From assembly GCF_001665685.1 (NCBI RefSeq), contig NZ_LZTB01000050.1, positions 43,192-107,191 of the forward strand: 64,000 bases of DNA. The letters run 5' to 3'. This DNA comes from Mycobacterium sp. 852013-50091_SCH5140682 (GTDB lineage: Bacteria > Actinomycetota > Actinomycetes > Mycobacteriales > Mycobacteriaceae). The notes under the pieces are model-generated. The model was not told the origin of the DNA and made no database searches. It was given only the letters and a program-made list of their open reading frames with translations. This document shows, in pieces, positions 8,360 through 16,399 of the stretch. Position 1 is the first letter of the stretch, and every line of letters starts with the position of its first letter. The position numbers and the translations under genes were made by a program.

Positions 8360-9052
8360 ATGCCACATACTAGCACCGAGCATGAAGTGCTCGCTGTCGT
8401 GTTCCAGGTTCGCGGCCTCGACTCCCGGCAACCCGCGCTTAACGTGCTGTTATGGCAGCGTGCACGGGAACCCGAGCGTGGCAAGTGGTCGCTGCCCGGC
8501 GGCCGGTTGCGCGATGACGAGGATCTGATCAGTTCGGTCCGGCGCCAACTCGCCGAGAAGGTGGATGTGCAACAACTCACCCATCTCGAACAGCTGGCCG
8601 TGTTCTCCGCGCCCGACCGTGTTCCCGGGCCCCGCACCATCGCGTCGACGTTCCTGGGGCTGGTGCCCTCCCCCGCGACCCCGGAGTTGCCACCCGACAC
8701 CCGCTGGCATCCGGTCAACGACCTGCCCCCGATGGCCTTCGACCACGCGCCGATGGTCGAACACGCGAGGACCAGGCTGGTCGCCAAGATGTCGTACACG
8801 AACATCGGATTCGCTTTGGCCCCAGTGGAATTCGTCCTCTCATCATTGCGGGACGTCTACAGCGCGGCGCTCGGCTACCAGGTCGACACGACCAACCTGC
8901 AACGCGTGCTCGAGCGCCGCAACGTCATCACCCGCACAGGCACCACGGCGCGATCGGGCCGTAGCGGAGGCCGCCCGGCCGCCCTGTACCGCTTCACCGA
9001 ATCGCGCTATCGCGTGACCGACGAATTCGCCGCGCTGCGCCCGCCCGGGTGA
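8360..9052 (+). CDS. nrtR: NrtR-type Nudix/winged-helix regulator of NAD synthesis
   Basis: Transcriptional regulator of 230 residues: an N-terminal Nudix-like domain (about 8-150) and a C-terminal winged-helix domain (about 155-225). In the NrtR family the Nudix fold senses ADP-ribose or related NAD metabolites instead of hydrolysing them. Consistent with this, the Nudix box (residues 47-70) is degenerate: the catalytic RExxEE reads RQLAEK (62-67), so the first and last glutamates are lost. It is divergent from nadABC with a palindromic operator between. A retained hydrolase activity is unlikely but not excluded. Confidence 0.9.
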   Translation: MPHTSTEHEVLAVVFQVRGLDSRQPALNVLLWQRAREPERGKWSLPGGRLRDDEDLISSVRRQLAEKVDVQQLTHLEQLAVFSAPDRVPGPRTIASTFLGLVPSPATPELPPDTRWHPVNDLPPMAFDHAPMVEHARTRLVAKMSYTNIGFALAPVEFVLSSLRDVYSAALGYQVDTTNLQRVLERRNVITRTGTTARSGRSGGRPAALYRFTESRYRVTDEFAALRPPG

Positions 9053-9073
9053 GTCGACTGGATTCTTAGACCC

Positions 9074-9087
9074 TTCTTAAGTAAGAA
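9074..9087. promoter_or_regulatory. Short inverted repeat upstream of the lipase-family gene
   Basis: TTCTTA (9074-9079) and TAAGAA (9082-9087) are perfect inverted arms with a 2-bp spacer, in an AT-rich island of an otherwise GC-rich region. They end 7 bases before the lipase start. This could be an operator or a promoter element; the regulator is unknown. Confidence 0.35.
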
Positions 9088-9094
9088 TGCCCGG

Positions 9095-10426
9095 ATGGAC
9101 TTGGGCAGTGCCGCCAACTTGGCTGACGCGGAATGGATCGGCCGCATACCGCACGAAGAACTCGACCGTGCTGCCCGGCCTCAGTTGCCGGCCGACGATC
9201 CGTTCTATGCGCCGCCCGCCGGGTTCCAGCACGCCGCCCCGGGCACCGTGCTGCGCAGCCGGGACGTGGAGCTGTCCTTCCTGGGCGTGATTCCGCAGCG
9301 GCTGCACGCCACGCAGCTGCTCTACCGCTCGACGAGCCGCACCGGCGTCCCCGAAGCTGCGGTCACCACCGTGATCGTCCCGCCCGACGCGGCCCCGGAC
9401 TGTCCTCTGGTGTCCTATCAGTGCGCGATCGACGCGATCACCGGACGCTGCTTCCCCTCCTACGCACTGCGCCGCCACGCCAAGGCCACCGGATCGCTGG
9501 CCCAGCTGGAGCTCCTGCTGATCACCGCGGCGGTGGCTCAGGGCTGGGCGGTGTCGATCCCCGACCACGAAGGCGTGGAAGGGATGTGGGGCGCCCCGTA
9601 CGAGCCCGGCTATCGCATCCTCGACGGGCTGCGGGCCGCGCTCGAATCCGAGCAGCTCAATTTCTCGCCCGAGGCACCGATCGGCCTGTGGGGCTACTCC
9701 GGAGGTGGACTGGCCACCGGATGGGCCGCCGAGATGGCTGAGTCCTACGCTCCCGAGCTCAATGTCGTCGGCGCGGTCCTCGGCTCGCCCGTCGGCGATC
9801 TCGGGCACACGTTCCGGCGGCTCAACGGCACCCTGTTCTCCGGACTGCCCGCACTCGTGGTCGCCGCGCTCGCCGACATCTATCCCGGCCTCAACCGCGT
9901 CATCGCTGAACACGCGACACGGGAAGGCCGCAAGCTGCTCGACCGGTTGCACCGGATGACCACGGTGGAAGCCGTGCTGCGCCTCATCGGCACCGATATG
10001 GACGATCTGGTGGACCTGCCACTGGAGGACATCCTCGCCATGTCGGAAGTCAGCGAGGTGTTCGACGACATCAAGCTCGGGACCGCCGCGCCGCGGCCGC
10101 CGGTGCTCATCGTGCAGGCCGTCCACGACGAGATCATCTCGGTCGATGACATCGACGCGCTGGCCGACACCTACATCACCGGTGGCGCCGACGTCACCTA
10201 CCACCGGGACATGTTCTGTGATCACCTCTTGCTGCACCCGATGTCGGCCCCCATGGCGCTGCGCTGGCTGGGTGACAGGTTCGCCGACCGCCCGCTCACA
10301 GCGCACATCGTGCGGACGAAATGGCCGACGCTGCTCAACCCGATGACCTACGTGGGCATGGCCCGGCTCGCAGGCATCGGATTCAAGATGGCCACCGGCC
10401 GCACCGTGCGGCGCAGGCGGCTCTGA
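9095..10426 (+). CDS. Secretory-lipase-family alpha/beta hydrolase
   Basis: Predicted lipase/esterase of 443 residues, related to the fungal-type secretory lipase (LIP) family and in the same position as M. tuberculosis Rv1592c. The nucleophile elbow is GLWGYSGGG with Ser202; Asp and His are likely in VQAVHDEIIS and MFCDHLLLHP near the C-terminus. No obvious signal peptide is present despite the family name. The start at ATG 9095 follows a 6-bp inverted repeat, TTCTTA-AG-TAAGAA (9074-9087), a possible operator. It lies 42 nt after nrtR. Confidence 0.8.
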   Translation: MDLGSAANLADAEWIGRIPHEELDRAARPQLPADDPFYAPPAGFQHAAPGTVLRSRDVELSFLGVIPQRLHATQLLYRSTSRTGVPEAAVTTVIVPPDAAPDCPLVSYQCAIDAITGRCFPSYALRRHAKATGSLAQLELLLITAAVAQGWAVSIPDHEGVEGMWGAPYEPGYRILDGLRAALESEQLNFSPEAPIGLWGYSGGGLATGWAAEMAESYAPELNVVGAVLGSPVGDLGHTFRRLNGTLFSGLPALVVAALADIYPGLNRVIAEHATREGRKLLDRLHRMTTVEAVLRLIGTDMDDLVDLPLEDILAMSEVSEVFDDIKLGTAAPRPPVLIVQAVHDEIISVDDIDALADTYITGGADVTYHRDMFCDHLLLHPMSAPMALRWLGDRFADRPLTAHIVRTKWPTLLNPMTYVGMARLAGIGFKMATGRTVRRRRL

Positions 10427-10436
10427 GCCGGCTCAG
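10423..10436. terminator. Palindrome containing both stop codons of a convergent gene pair
   Basis: CTGAGCC and GGCTCAG form a perfect 14-bp palindrome. The TGA of the plus-strand lipase-family gene (10424-10426) and the TGA of the minus-strand membrane protein gene (10433-10435) lie symmetrically in its arms. No U-tract follows, so a role as a bidirectional terminator is only possible. Confidence 0.35.
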
Positions 10437-11185
10437 ACGCCGGGCTGAGCGACCGGCGCAGGCAACACCGGATACACCGGTGTCTCCTCGGGCGGCCAGG
10501 CGCCCAGGTCGTCGCGCGCGGCGGAAACCGCCATCAACGCGTACACCAGCGCTGCGACGGCCGCCGGAAACAGGATCGTAGTGGCGATCTGCAACGGCCC
10601 GTGCCCGAAGAACGCCGGCGGCGCCTCCACGACGTAGTGCACGCGATGTTCGGGGCTGATCGGGGCCCCGAGCAGGTCGACGGTTCCGTAGCGCAGATGC
10701 GCCAGGGCCACACCGACGCCTGCGGCCGCAGCCGCGGATACGCCGCAGCCGACGACCAGCGCTCCCGCGAGCACCGGGCCACGGTGCTCACGCCATTGCC
10801 AGACCAGCACCGCAGCCACTACGGACGCCACCACCAGGAATCCGACGAACATGAACGCGGAAGTGAAGAAGTTGTCGGACTCGCTGCCGAGGTAGGCATG
10901 AATCCGCTCGCCACTGCGCGTGAGCGCGACCACCCCGTGGATCGACGGCGCCACCCAGGCCCACAGCGCACCGACGACGGCACCAACCAAAGCCATGGCG
11001 ACCACGACAGTCACCGCCGCACGCTGGCGTGAAATACGCGGGGCCCCAACAGCATTGGGAGCGCTATCGGCAGCAGGCGCGCTCATCGGGGCTTTCGGCT
11101 CTTCGCCCGAGAGGCTCATCGGGGCACTCGGCTCTTCGCCCGAGGGGCTCATCGGGGCTTTCGGCTCTTCGCCCGAGAGGCTCAT
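10433..11185 (-). CDS. Membrane protein with repeat-bearing N-terminus (Rv1591-like)
   Basis: Predicted membrane protein of 250 residues with about four transmembrane segments (approx. 57-80, 104-126, 134-158 and 208-232) and a Pro-rich C-terminus ending VLPAPVAQPGV. The start at ATG 11185 is chosen because it overlaps the preceding stop codon (ATGA). The first 33 residues are three copies of an 11-residue unit, MSLSGEEPKAP-like, encoded by a 33-bp tandem repeat. It sits in the position of M. tuberculosis Rv1591, downstream of bioB. Function unknown. Confidence 0.75.
   Translation of the reverse strand: MSLSGEEPKAPMSPSGEEPSAPMSLSGEEPKAPMSAPAADSAPNAVGAPRISRQRAAVTVVVAMALVGAVVGALWAWVAPSIHGVVALTRSGERIHAYLGSESDNFFTSAFMFVGFLVVASVVAAVLVWQWREHRGPVLAGALVVGCGVSAAAAAGVGVALAHLRYGTVDLLGAPISPEHRVHYVVEAPPAFFGHGPLQIATTILFPAAVAALVYALMAVSAARDDLGAWPPEETPVYPVLPAPVAQPGV
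11082..11180 (-). repeat. Three tandem 33-bp in-frame repeats
   Basis: Units at 11082-11114, 11115-11147 and 11148-11180. The outer two are identical and the middle one differs at a few positions. Each encodes M-S-x-S-G-E-E-P-x-A-P, so every unit begins with a Met codon and could in principle give an internal start. Copy number may vary between strains. Confidence 0.9.
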
Positions 11186-11430
11186 CGCTGCGTCTCCAGG
11201 TCCTTGGAGTCCACCACCCCATGCCTCGAACACTTAGCCCACCACCCGTCCGGGCGCACCTGCACGATCATCCGGCGGCCGCACTCCGCGCAGAAGCGTG
11301 GCGGTTCGAGACCCAACTGCGCGGCCGTAGGGACCGCCGAGCCGGCCGCTGCATTGACCTCGACGCCGGTATAGACGTTGTACACACCGGCGCTGACAGG
11401 CGCGGGCAGCGCCGGCATCTCGCTAATCAT
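11182..11430 (-). CDS. Small putative zinc-binding protein (Rv1590-like)
   Basis: Conserved-looking 82-residue protein encoded between bioB and the membrane protein gene. The second half holds CAECGRRM (Cys47, Cys50) and CSRHG (Cys67, His70), a spacing suited to one zinc ion, within a basic, Trp-rich segment. The frame is open further upstream but bioB occupies that sequence, so ATG 11430, 11 nt after the bioB stop, is the sensible start; ATG 11418 is an alternative. It is coupled to its downstream neighbour by an ATGA overlap. M. tuberculosis has a similar small gene, Rv1590, at the same place. Function unknown. Confidence 0.75.
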   Translation of the reverse strand: MISEMPALPAPVSAGVYNVYTGVEVNAAAGSAVPTAAQLGLEPPRFCAECGRRMIVQVRPDGWWAKCSRHGVVDSKDLETQR

Positions 11431-11441
11431 CACCAACAGTT

Positions 11442-12449
11442 CTACAGGCTGGCGTTGAGCGCTTTGATGGGCATCTGCAGATCGTCGAGCAGTTCCAGGT
11501 CCGCTTCGGCCGGGCGGCCGAGCGTGGTCAGGTAGTTGCCGACGATGACAGCGTTGATGCCGCCCAAGATGCCCTTCTTGGCGCCGAGATCGCCGAGGGT
11601 GATCTCGCGGCCACCGGCGAAGCGCAGCATGGTGCGCGGCAGCGCCAGCCGGAACGCGGCCACCGCCTTCAGCGCCTCCGAAGCGGGCAGCACCTCCAGG
11701 TCGCCGAAGGGCGTCCCCGGACGCGGGTTCAGGAAGTTCAGCGGCACCTCGTGCGGATCGAGCTCGGCCAGGTTCGCCGCGAACTCGGCGCGCTGCTCGA
11801 GCGTCTCCCCCATGCCGAGGATGCCGCCGCAGCACACCTCCATGCCGGCCTCGCGGACCATGCGCAGGGTGTCCCAGCGCTCTTCCCAGGTGTGGGTGGT
11901 GACGACGTTGGTGAAGAACGAGCGCGCCGTCTCCAGGTTGTGGTTGTAGCGGTGTACACCCATGTCGGAGAGGCGCTGCACCTGGTCCTCGGACAACATG
12001 CCCAGCGAGCACGCGATCTGGATGTCGACCTCGTTGCGGATCGCCTCGATGCCGGCAGCCACCTGGGCCAGCAGCCGCTCGTCAGGGCCGCGCACCGCCG
12101 CGACGATGCAGAATTCGGTCGCACCGGTCTTGGCGGTCTGCTTGGCCGCTTCCACCAGGCTGGGGATGTCCAGCCAGGCGCTGCGCACGGGAGACGCGAA
12201 AAGCCCCGACTGCGAGCAGAAGTGGCAGTCCTCGGGGCAACCGCCGGTCTTGAGGCTGATGATGCCCTCGACCTCGACATCTGGCCCGCACCACTTCATC
12301 CGGACCTCGTGCGCCAGGGCGAGGAGTTCCTCGAGGTGCTCATCGGGCAGCTGCAACACCTGCAGCGTCTGGTCCTGATCGAGGCCAACGCCACGCTCCA
12401 GGACCTGCTCCCGGGCCACACTCAACACATCCAAGGCCGCCTGCGTCAC
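11442..12449 (-). CDS. bioB: Biotin synthase
   Basis: Radical-SAM enzyme that inserts sulfur into dethiobiotin, the last step of biotin synthesis. The 335-residue protein has the CxxxCxxC cluster motif as Cys71, Cys75 and Cys78 (GGCPEDCHFCSQ), and the YNHNLET and NFLNPRPGTPFG-type blocks of BioB. It is divergent from a TetR gene, with a BioQ-type operator and a TAACCT -10-like hexamer (12548-12543, minus strand) between them, leaving a leader of about 90 nt. Confidence 0.97.
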   Translation of the reverse strand: MTQAALDVLSVAREQVLERGVGLDQDQTLQVLQLPDEHLEELLALAHEVRMKWCGPDVEVEGIISLKTGGCPEDCHFCSQSGLFASPVRSAWLDIPSLVEAAKQTAKTGATEFCIVAAVRGPDERLLAQVAAGIEAIRNEVDIQIACSLGMLSEDQVQRLSDMGVHRYNHNLETARSFFTNVVTTHTWEERWDTLRMVREAGMEVCCGGILGMGETLEQRAEFAANLAELDPHEVPLNFLNPRPGTPFGDLEVLPASEALKAVAAFRLALPRTMLRFAGGREITLGDLGAKKGILGGINAVIVGNYLTTLGRPAEADLELLDDLQMPIKALNASL

Positions 12450-12530
12450 GGTGGGTTCCTCCTGCGGATCATCGACTTACACGTCGGCGGTGGCCGACTG
12501 TTGAACACGTCGGCCGGGGGCCAACACACT

Positions 12531-12543
12531 TGAACACCGTTCA
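12531..12543. promoter_or_regulatory. BioQ operator 1 (bioB / bioQ)
   Basis: TGAAC-ACC-GTTCA, a perfect 5-bp inverted repeat with a 3-bp spacer, lies between divergent bioB and the TetR gene. The 20 bases 12530-12549 recur exactly at 16386-16405 upstream of bioF. On the plus strand TAGGGT (12547-12552) is followed after 6 nt by the GTG start, which suggests a leaderless regulator mRNA. On the minus strand TAACCT overlaps the operator and could serve bioB. Confidence 0.88.
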
Positions 12544-12558
12544 GGTTAGGGTAGCGGC

Positions 12559-13164
12559 GTGCAACTCCACAAACCCGACGTGGTGGATGCGGCGACGGCC
12601 ATCCTCGACAGCTACGGCATGGCGGACCTGACCATGCGGCGATTGGCCCGTGAGCTCAACGTCAGCCCGGGCGCGCTGTACTGGCATTTCGCCAACAAAC
12701 AGGAGCTGCTGGGCGCCGTGGCGGATCGCATTCTGCAGCCGACCGGCACCGACGCGAGTGGATTCGGATGGCGCGACCGAATCCACGGGATCTGTGCAAC
12801 GCTGCGCGACGCGTTGCTGTCGCACACCGATGGCGCCGAGCTGGTGTCATCCAGCTTCGCGGCCGGCCAATCGGCCCGCGCCGCCGCTATCGTCGCCCAG
12901 CTGGCGGATGCCGCCCGCGATGCCGGCGTGGCCGCCCAGGACGCCGAACCCGCGGCCCGCACCGTCATGTACTACGTCCTCGGTTTCACCGTCGATGAAC
13001 AGTCGCGGTTGCAGTGGGACGCCGCCGGTGCACTCAGCGACGAACAGTCGGTGCTGATGACCGACACCGGCCGCGAGTTCGGCTTCGGGTTGCAGCTGCT
13101 CGTCGACGGCCTCGCCGTCCACGGCGGTGCCGACCTCGACGCCGTGCGAGCCAAAGCTGAATAG
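12559..13164 (+). CDS. bioQ: TetR-family repressor of biotin genes (BioQ-type)
   Basis: TetR-family regulator of 201 residues. The N-terminal helix-turn-helix is in LTMRRLARELNVSPGALYWHF (residues 23-43, in part), and the rest is a helical ligand domain. Its divergence from bioB and the two identical TGAAC-N3-GTTCA sites at bioB and bioF identify it as the BioQ-type repressor described in M. smegmatis. The GTG start at 12559 has no Shine-Dalgarno sequence but sits 6 nt after a -10-like TAGGGT, consistent with leaderless autoregulated expression. Confidence 0.85.
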   Translation: MQLHKPDVVDAATAILDSYGMADLTMRRLARELNVSPGALYWHFANKQELLGAVADRILQPTGTDASGFGWRDRIHGICATLRDALLSHTDGAELVSSSFAAGQSARAAAIVAQLADAARDAGVAAQDAEPAARTVMYYVLGFTVDEQSRLQWDAAGALSDEQSVLMTDTGREFGFGLQLLVDGLAVHGGADLDAVRAKAE

Positions 13165-13202
13165 CGCACGGCGACAACAGAACTCACCCTCACGCGCCAG
13201 CG

Positions 13203-13958
13203 TTACGGCATACCGTTGGATACCACGGCGTCCAACGCGGCCAACGTCGTCGGTTCACCGGTGACGTCGACCGATCCGCCCCTGGTCCAGCTCCACAATG
13301 CGAGGTCGGCGACGGGGGCACGAACCGTCGCCGTTGCCGCCGCACCCGGCCGCGCGCGCACCGCACGCGGCCAGTCGCCTGCCGCACCCACTTCGACGAG
13401 CCAGCGCTGAGCAGTGTCGGTGCCGACGAATTCGACGACCCCGTGCGGCCGGTACGTCGTACCTTCCGGCTGCCATCCCCACATCACGTCGACGGCATGA
13501 TCGACGGCACCGGCAGCCACGTCGCTACCGATCGCGCTGACCGGCAGACCTGCCGTCAACTCCGCGTCCACGCGGTGCAGCGTCGCCTCGTAGGTCTGCA
13601 TGCGCCGGGTGAAACCGACGGTCCGGTCGGACGCGAACCACGACCAGCGCGGTTCGCGGTCATCGAGCTGGTCCAGTTGATCGAGCAGCGCCGACGTGGC
13701 CTGCTCCCGCAGCGCCAACACCTCCGCGACGGTGTCCGGACGTGCCGGTTTGGCCTGCTCGACGGCCACGAGATCGGTGTCGGTGCGGACATCCCTCTCC
13801 AGCACCCCGGCCCAGAAGAAATGCACCTCTGTCAGGTGCCACAACAGGTCCGCGGCGCTCCAGTCCGGACAGGTGGGACACCGACTTTCCGGAGTGACGC
13901 CGGACAGCACGTCGGCGAATCGTTGGGCCTCAGCGCGGATGATCGCAATCCGGTCCAC
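13203..13958 (-). CDS. Maleylpyruvate isomerase-family mycothiol-dependent protein
   Basis: Protein of 251 residues with an N-terminal DinB/MDMPI four-helix bundle (about 1-165). CPDWSAADLLWHLTEVHFFW contains the first conserved metal-ligand His42, and the later YEATLHRVDAE and DHAVD segments supply the other acidic/His ligands. Actinobacterial members use mycothiol as cofactor in thiol transfer or isomerisation reactions; the substrate here is unknown. It is convergent with the bioQ-type gene and lies 12 nt after the RNA ligase-like gene, so may be cotranscribed with it. Confidence 0.78.
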   Translation of the reverse strand: MDRIAIIRAEAQRFADVLSGVTPESRCPTCPDWSAADLLWHLTEVHFFWAGVLERDVRTDTDLVAVEQAKPARPDTVAEVLALREQATSALLDQLDQLDDREPRWSWFASDRTVGFTRRMQTYEATLHRVDAELTAGLPVSAIGSDVAAGAVDHAVDVMWGWQPEGTTYRPHGVVEFVGTDTAQRWLVEVGAAGDWPRAVRARPGAAATATVRAPVADLALWSWTRGGSVDVTGEPTTLAALDAVVSNGMP

Positions 13959-13970
13959 GCCGTAAGCATG

Positions 13971-14480
13971 TCAGCCGATCGGGTGTTCTGTCCTGCGGTC
14001 GCCGTCCCATCTGCGTAGGCCCGTGATCTTGCCGGTGATCTCGGCAGGCCGTCCCGCGATCCGCAGCGCGGCGGTCAGCTTCGCCGGGGAGATCCTGCGG
14101 GCCAGCGTGACGTGCGGAGTCCAGTGGCCCGGCTCGGTACGTGGCATCGGGCCGGGTGTCGTCAGCGGCACGCACGACCGGTAGACATGCGCATGCACAT
14201 CGAGAATCTCGGGCGATGGCAGCAACAGCCGCGCGAGTACCCCGGCCGTGCGCCCGAAGATCAGGGTGGCGCCGATGTGGCACGACAGCGGGAACCGGTC
14301 GACGACCGGCAGCAGCACCGTCTCGACCGCCGCGTCGATGTGCTGGGCGACGGCCAGTGTGGTGTGCGGCCGGCTCGCCGGCGCCTGACTGGGGATGCCC
14401 GCCTCGCGCAGCCCGTCCCAGATACCGCGGATCGCAGCCTCGGTATCGGCGTCGAAGACGAACTCGACGGAATGCACCAC
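13971..14480 (-). CDS. 2'-5' RNA ligase / cyclic phosphodiesterase-family protein
   Basis: 2H phosphoesterase-superfamily protein of 169 residues. The two HxT/S-x catalytic motifs are visible: HTTL near residue 39 and HVTL near residue 123, the right spacing for the family. Members hydrolyse 2',3'-cyclic phosphates or open 2'-5' linkages; the physiological role in mycobacteria is not known to me. The GTG start follows bioD by 33 nt, and that gap contains the second copy of the GCGCTTGCGC element. Confidence 0.8.
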   Translation of the reverse strand: MVHSVEFVFDADTEAAIRGIWDGLREAGIPSQAPASRPHTTLAVAQHIDAAVETVLLPVVDRFPLSCHIGATLIFGRTAGVLARLLLPSPEILDVHAHVYRSCVPLTTPGPMPRTEPGHWTPHVTLARRISPAKLTAALRIAGRPAEITGKITGLRRWDGDRRTEHPIG

Positions 14481-14494
14481 GTTATTACCTCTCA

Positions 14495-14508
14495 GCGCAA
14501 GCGCTCAT
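14495..14508 (-). repeat. Intergenic repeat copy 2, GCGCTTGCGC element
   Basis: Second copy of the 14-base word ATGAGCGCTTGCGC (minus strand), 5 nt after the bioD stop and 14 nt before the next GTG start. The placement matches copy 1 at the hisD-hisC junction. Confidence 0.5.
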
Positions 14509-14513
14509 TGGCG

Positions 14514-15188
14514 TCAAAGACTCTCGATCCACCCTTGTTCAAACGCACCGGCGCTGATCGCCTCGAACTCCTGCGGATTCGCCGCGCCCGCCCCGGCGGG
14601 CAGCACCGCGCGCAATGGTGCCAGCCGGGCCAGCTCCTCCAGATTGCCTTCCTCAGCTGGCCCAGGTTGCGCGGGCCATGCGCCGATGACCAATCCGGCA
14701 CATGGAATGCCTTGTCCGGCAAGCGATTCCAGTGTCAACTCAGTGTGGTTGAGGGTGCCCAGTCCGGCCGACACCACCACCAGCACCGGAGCCGCGACCT
14801 CGGCGGCGAGATCACGCAGCGTCACGCCGTCGGCGCCGATCCGAACCAGCAGCCCACCTGCCCCTTCGACCAAGGTCAACCGCCCGGGCGCGTCGGCGGA
14901 TCGCACCGCCGTCACCAACTCGGCGCCGGTAGGCAGCGCCAGCCCGGCCCGGTGCGCGGCAGCCTCGGGCGCCAGCGCCTCGGGATATCGCCAGCCGCCG
15001 TGTAGTGCCGTCACACCGGCGAGTCGGCGCACCTCACCGAGGTCGTCGTCGCCGTCCGCGTCGCCGGTCTGCACCGGTTTGCACACGGCGACGTCGCGCC
15101 CGGCCAGCCGGGCCGCGCACGCCAGCGCCGCGGTGGACACCGTTTTGCCGACGCCGGTGTCCGTACCGGTGACGATGAGCAGCGTCAT
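14514..15188 (-). CDS. bioD: Dethiobiotin synthetase
   Basis: ATP-dependent enzyme that closes the ureido ring of biotin to make dethiobiotin from DAPA and CO2. The start at ATG 15188 overlaps the bioF stop (ATGA), giving 224 residues; the frame is open upstream only as a bioF shadow. The P-loop GTDTGVGKT occupies residues 8-16, followed by CKPVQTG and the VEGAGGLLV block. It is coupled to bioF and presumably shares its BioQ-controlled promoter. Confidence 0.96.
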   Translation of the reverse strand: MTLLIVTGTDTGVGKTVSTAALACAARLAGRDVAVCKPVQTGDADGDDDLGEVRRLAGVTALHGGWRYPEALAPEAAAHRAGLALPTGAELVTAVRSADAPGRLTLVEGAGGLLVRIGADGVTLRDLAAEVAAPVLVVVSAGLGTLNHTELTLESLAGQGIPCAGLVIGAWPAQPGPAEEGNLEELARLAPLRAVLPAGAGAANPQEFEAISAGAFEQGWIESL

Positions 15189-16333
15189 GCCCGGGCGCCC
15201 GCCAGGACCTCGGTGAGCACCCGGCGCGCCAGGTCCATTTCGTCGTCGGTCAGCGAGGCCCGTGCGGTGAGCCGCAGCCGCGAGGTGCCGACCGGCACGG
15301 TCGGCGGTCGGAAGCATCCCACCCGTACACCGCGCTCCAGGCAGGCCGTCGCAGCGGCGAACGCCACGTCGGGCTCGCCGAGAATCACCGACACCACCGC
15401 TGAGTCGGGCTCGGCCGTGACACCGGAGATTCGCGCCAACTCGGCCGCGTGGGCCAGCACGGCTCGAGCCCGTTGCGGCTCGGCGATCAGGACGCGCAGC
15501 GCCGCCAGCGCGGCACCGACGGCGGCAGGCGCCAGGCCGGTGTCGAAGATGAACGGACGTGCCGCATCGATCAGGTGGGCCCGTACCGCCTCGGGGCCGA
15601 GGACCACGCCGCCCTGGCTGCCCAGCGCCTTCGACAGCGTCGTCGTCATCACGACGTCCGGCGCCCCGGCCAGGCCGACCTCGTGCAGCAGACCCTGTCC
15701 GCCGGTACCGCGGACGCCGAGACCGTGGGCCTCGTCCACGATGAGCAGCGCTCCGTTGCGGCGGCACACCGCATGCAGTTCGCGCAGCGGGGCCAGCACG
15801 CCGTCGGCGCTGAACACCGACTCGGTCACCACGACCGCGCGGTCTTCGGTGCGGGTGCGCAGCGCTGCGTCGACAGCGGCGACGTCACGATGCGGTGAGA
15901 CCACCACCCGCGCGCGGGAAAGCCGGCACGCGTCGACCAGCGATGCGTGCGTCAACGCGTCGGAGACCACCAGCGAGCCGGCTCCGGAGAGGGCCACGAC
16001 CGCGCCGAGGTTGGCGGTGTAGCCGGACGAGAAGACCAGGGCGGACTCGGCGCCGACGAACTCGGCCAGCGCGTGCTCGAACTCCTCGTGAAGCTCGGTG
16101 TTGCCGGTGACCAGACGCGATCCCCCGGCGCCTGCACCCCACGTGCGCAATGCCTCGACGCCGCCGTCGAGCACGTCGGGGTGCTGGGACAGGCCCAGGT
16201 AGTCGTTGGACGCGAGATCCAGCTCGGCGCCGACCGGTGGGCGGACCCGCAGTTCGCGCCGCAATCCGGCGGCCCGGCGCTGCTGTTCGACGTCGGCCAG
16301 CCAGGACAGCGGTGATAGATCTGTGCGCGTCAC
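15185..16333 (-). CDS. bioF: 8-amino-7-oxononanoate synthase
   Basis: PLP-dependent alpha-oxoamine synthase that joins pimeloyl-thioester and alanine. The product is 382 residues from GTG 16333, which has a good upstream GAGGAG at about 8-nt spacing; the frame continues to 16393 but without a good start. Landmarks are SNDYLGLS (42-49), the cofactor Asp200 in LIVDEAHG, and Schiff-base Lys235 in TTTLSKALGSQGG. The BioQ operator 2 and a TAACCT -10-like hexamer lie about 55-70 nt upstream, inside the 3' end of bioA. Confidence 0.96.
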   Translation of the reverse strand: MTRTDLSPLSWLADVEQQRRAAGLRRELRVRPPVGAELDLASNDYLGLSQHPDVLDGGVEALRTWGAGAGGSRLVTGNTELHEEFEHALAEFVGAESALVFSSGYTANLGAVVALSGAGSLVVSDALTHASLVDACRLSRARVVVSPHRDVAAVDAALRTRTEDRAVVVTESVFSADGVLAPLRELHAVCRRNGALLIVDEAHGLGVRGTGGQGLLHEVGLAGAPDVVMTTTLSKALGSQGGVVLGPEAVRAHLIDAARPFIFDTGLAPAAVGAALAALRVLIAEPQRARAVLAHAAELARISGVTAEPDSAVVSVILGEPDVAFAAATACLERGVRVGCFRPPTVPVGTSRLRLTARASLTDDEMDLARRVLTEVLAGARA

Positions 16334-16386
16334 CTGATGCTCCTCAGTGCTCGGCCGGCAGTCCGAAGCGGGGCGGTGCCGGCAAT

Positions 16387-16399
16387 TGAACACCGTTCA
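16387..16399. promoter_or_regulatory. BioQ operator 2 (bioF-bioD)
   Basis: Perfect second copy of TGAAC-ACC-GTTCA, sharing 20 identical bases with operator 1. It lies 54-66 nt upstream of the bioF start, and its last three bases are the bioA stop codon (TGA, minus strand 16399-16397). It thus marks an internal, separately regulated bioFD promoter at the end of bioA, with TAACCT at 16404-16399 as likely -10. Confidence 0.85.

Noticed and set aside
15189..15767. N-terminal extension of bioD
   Set aside because: The extension is bioF in another frame; ATG 15188 begins directly with the P-loop region.
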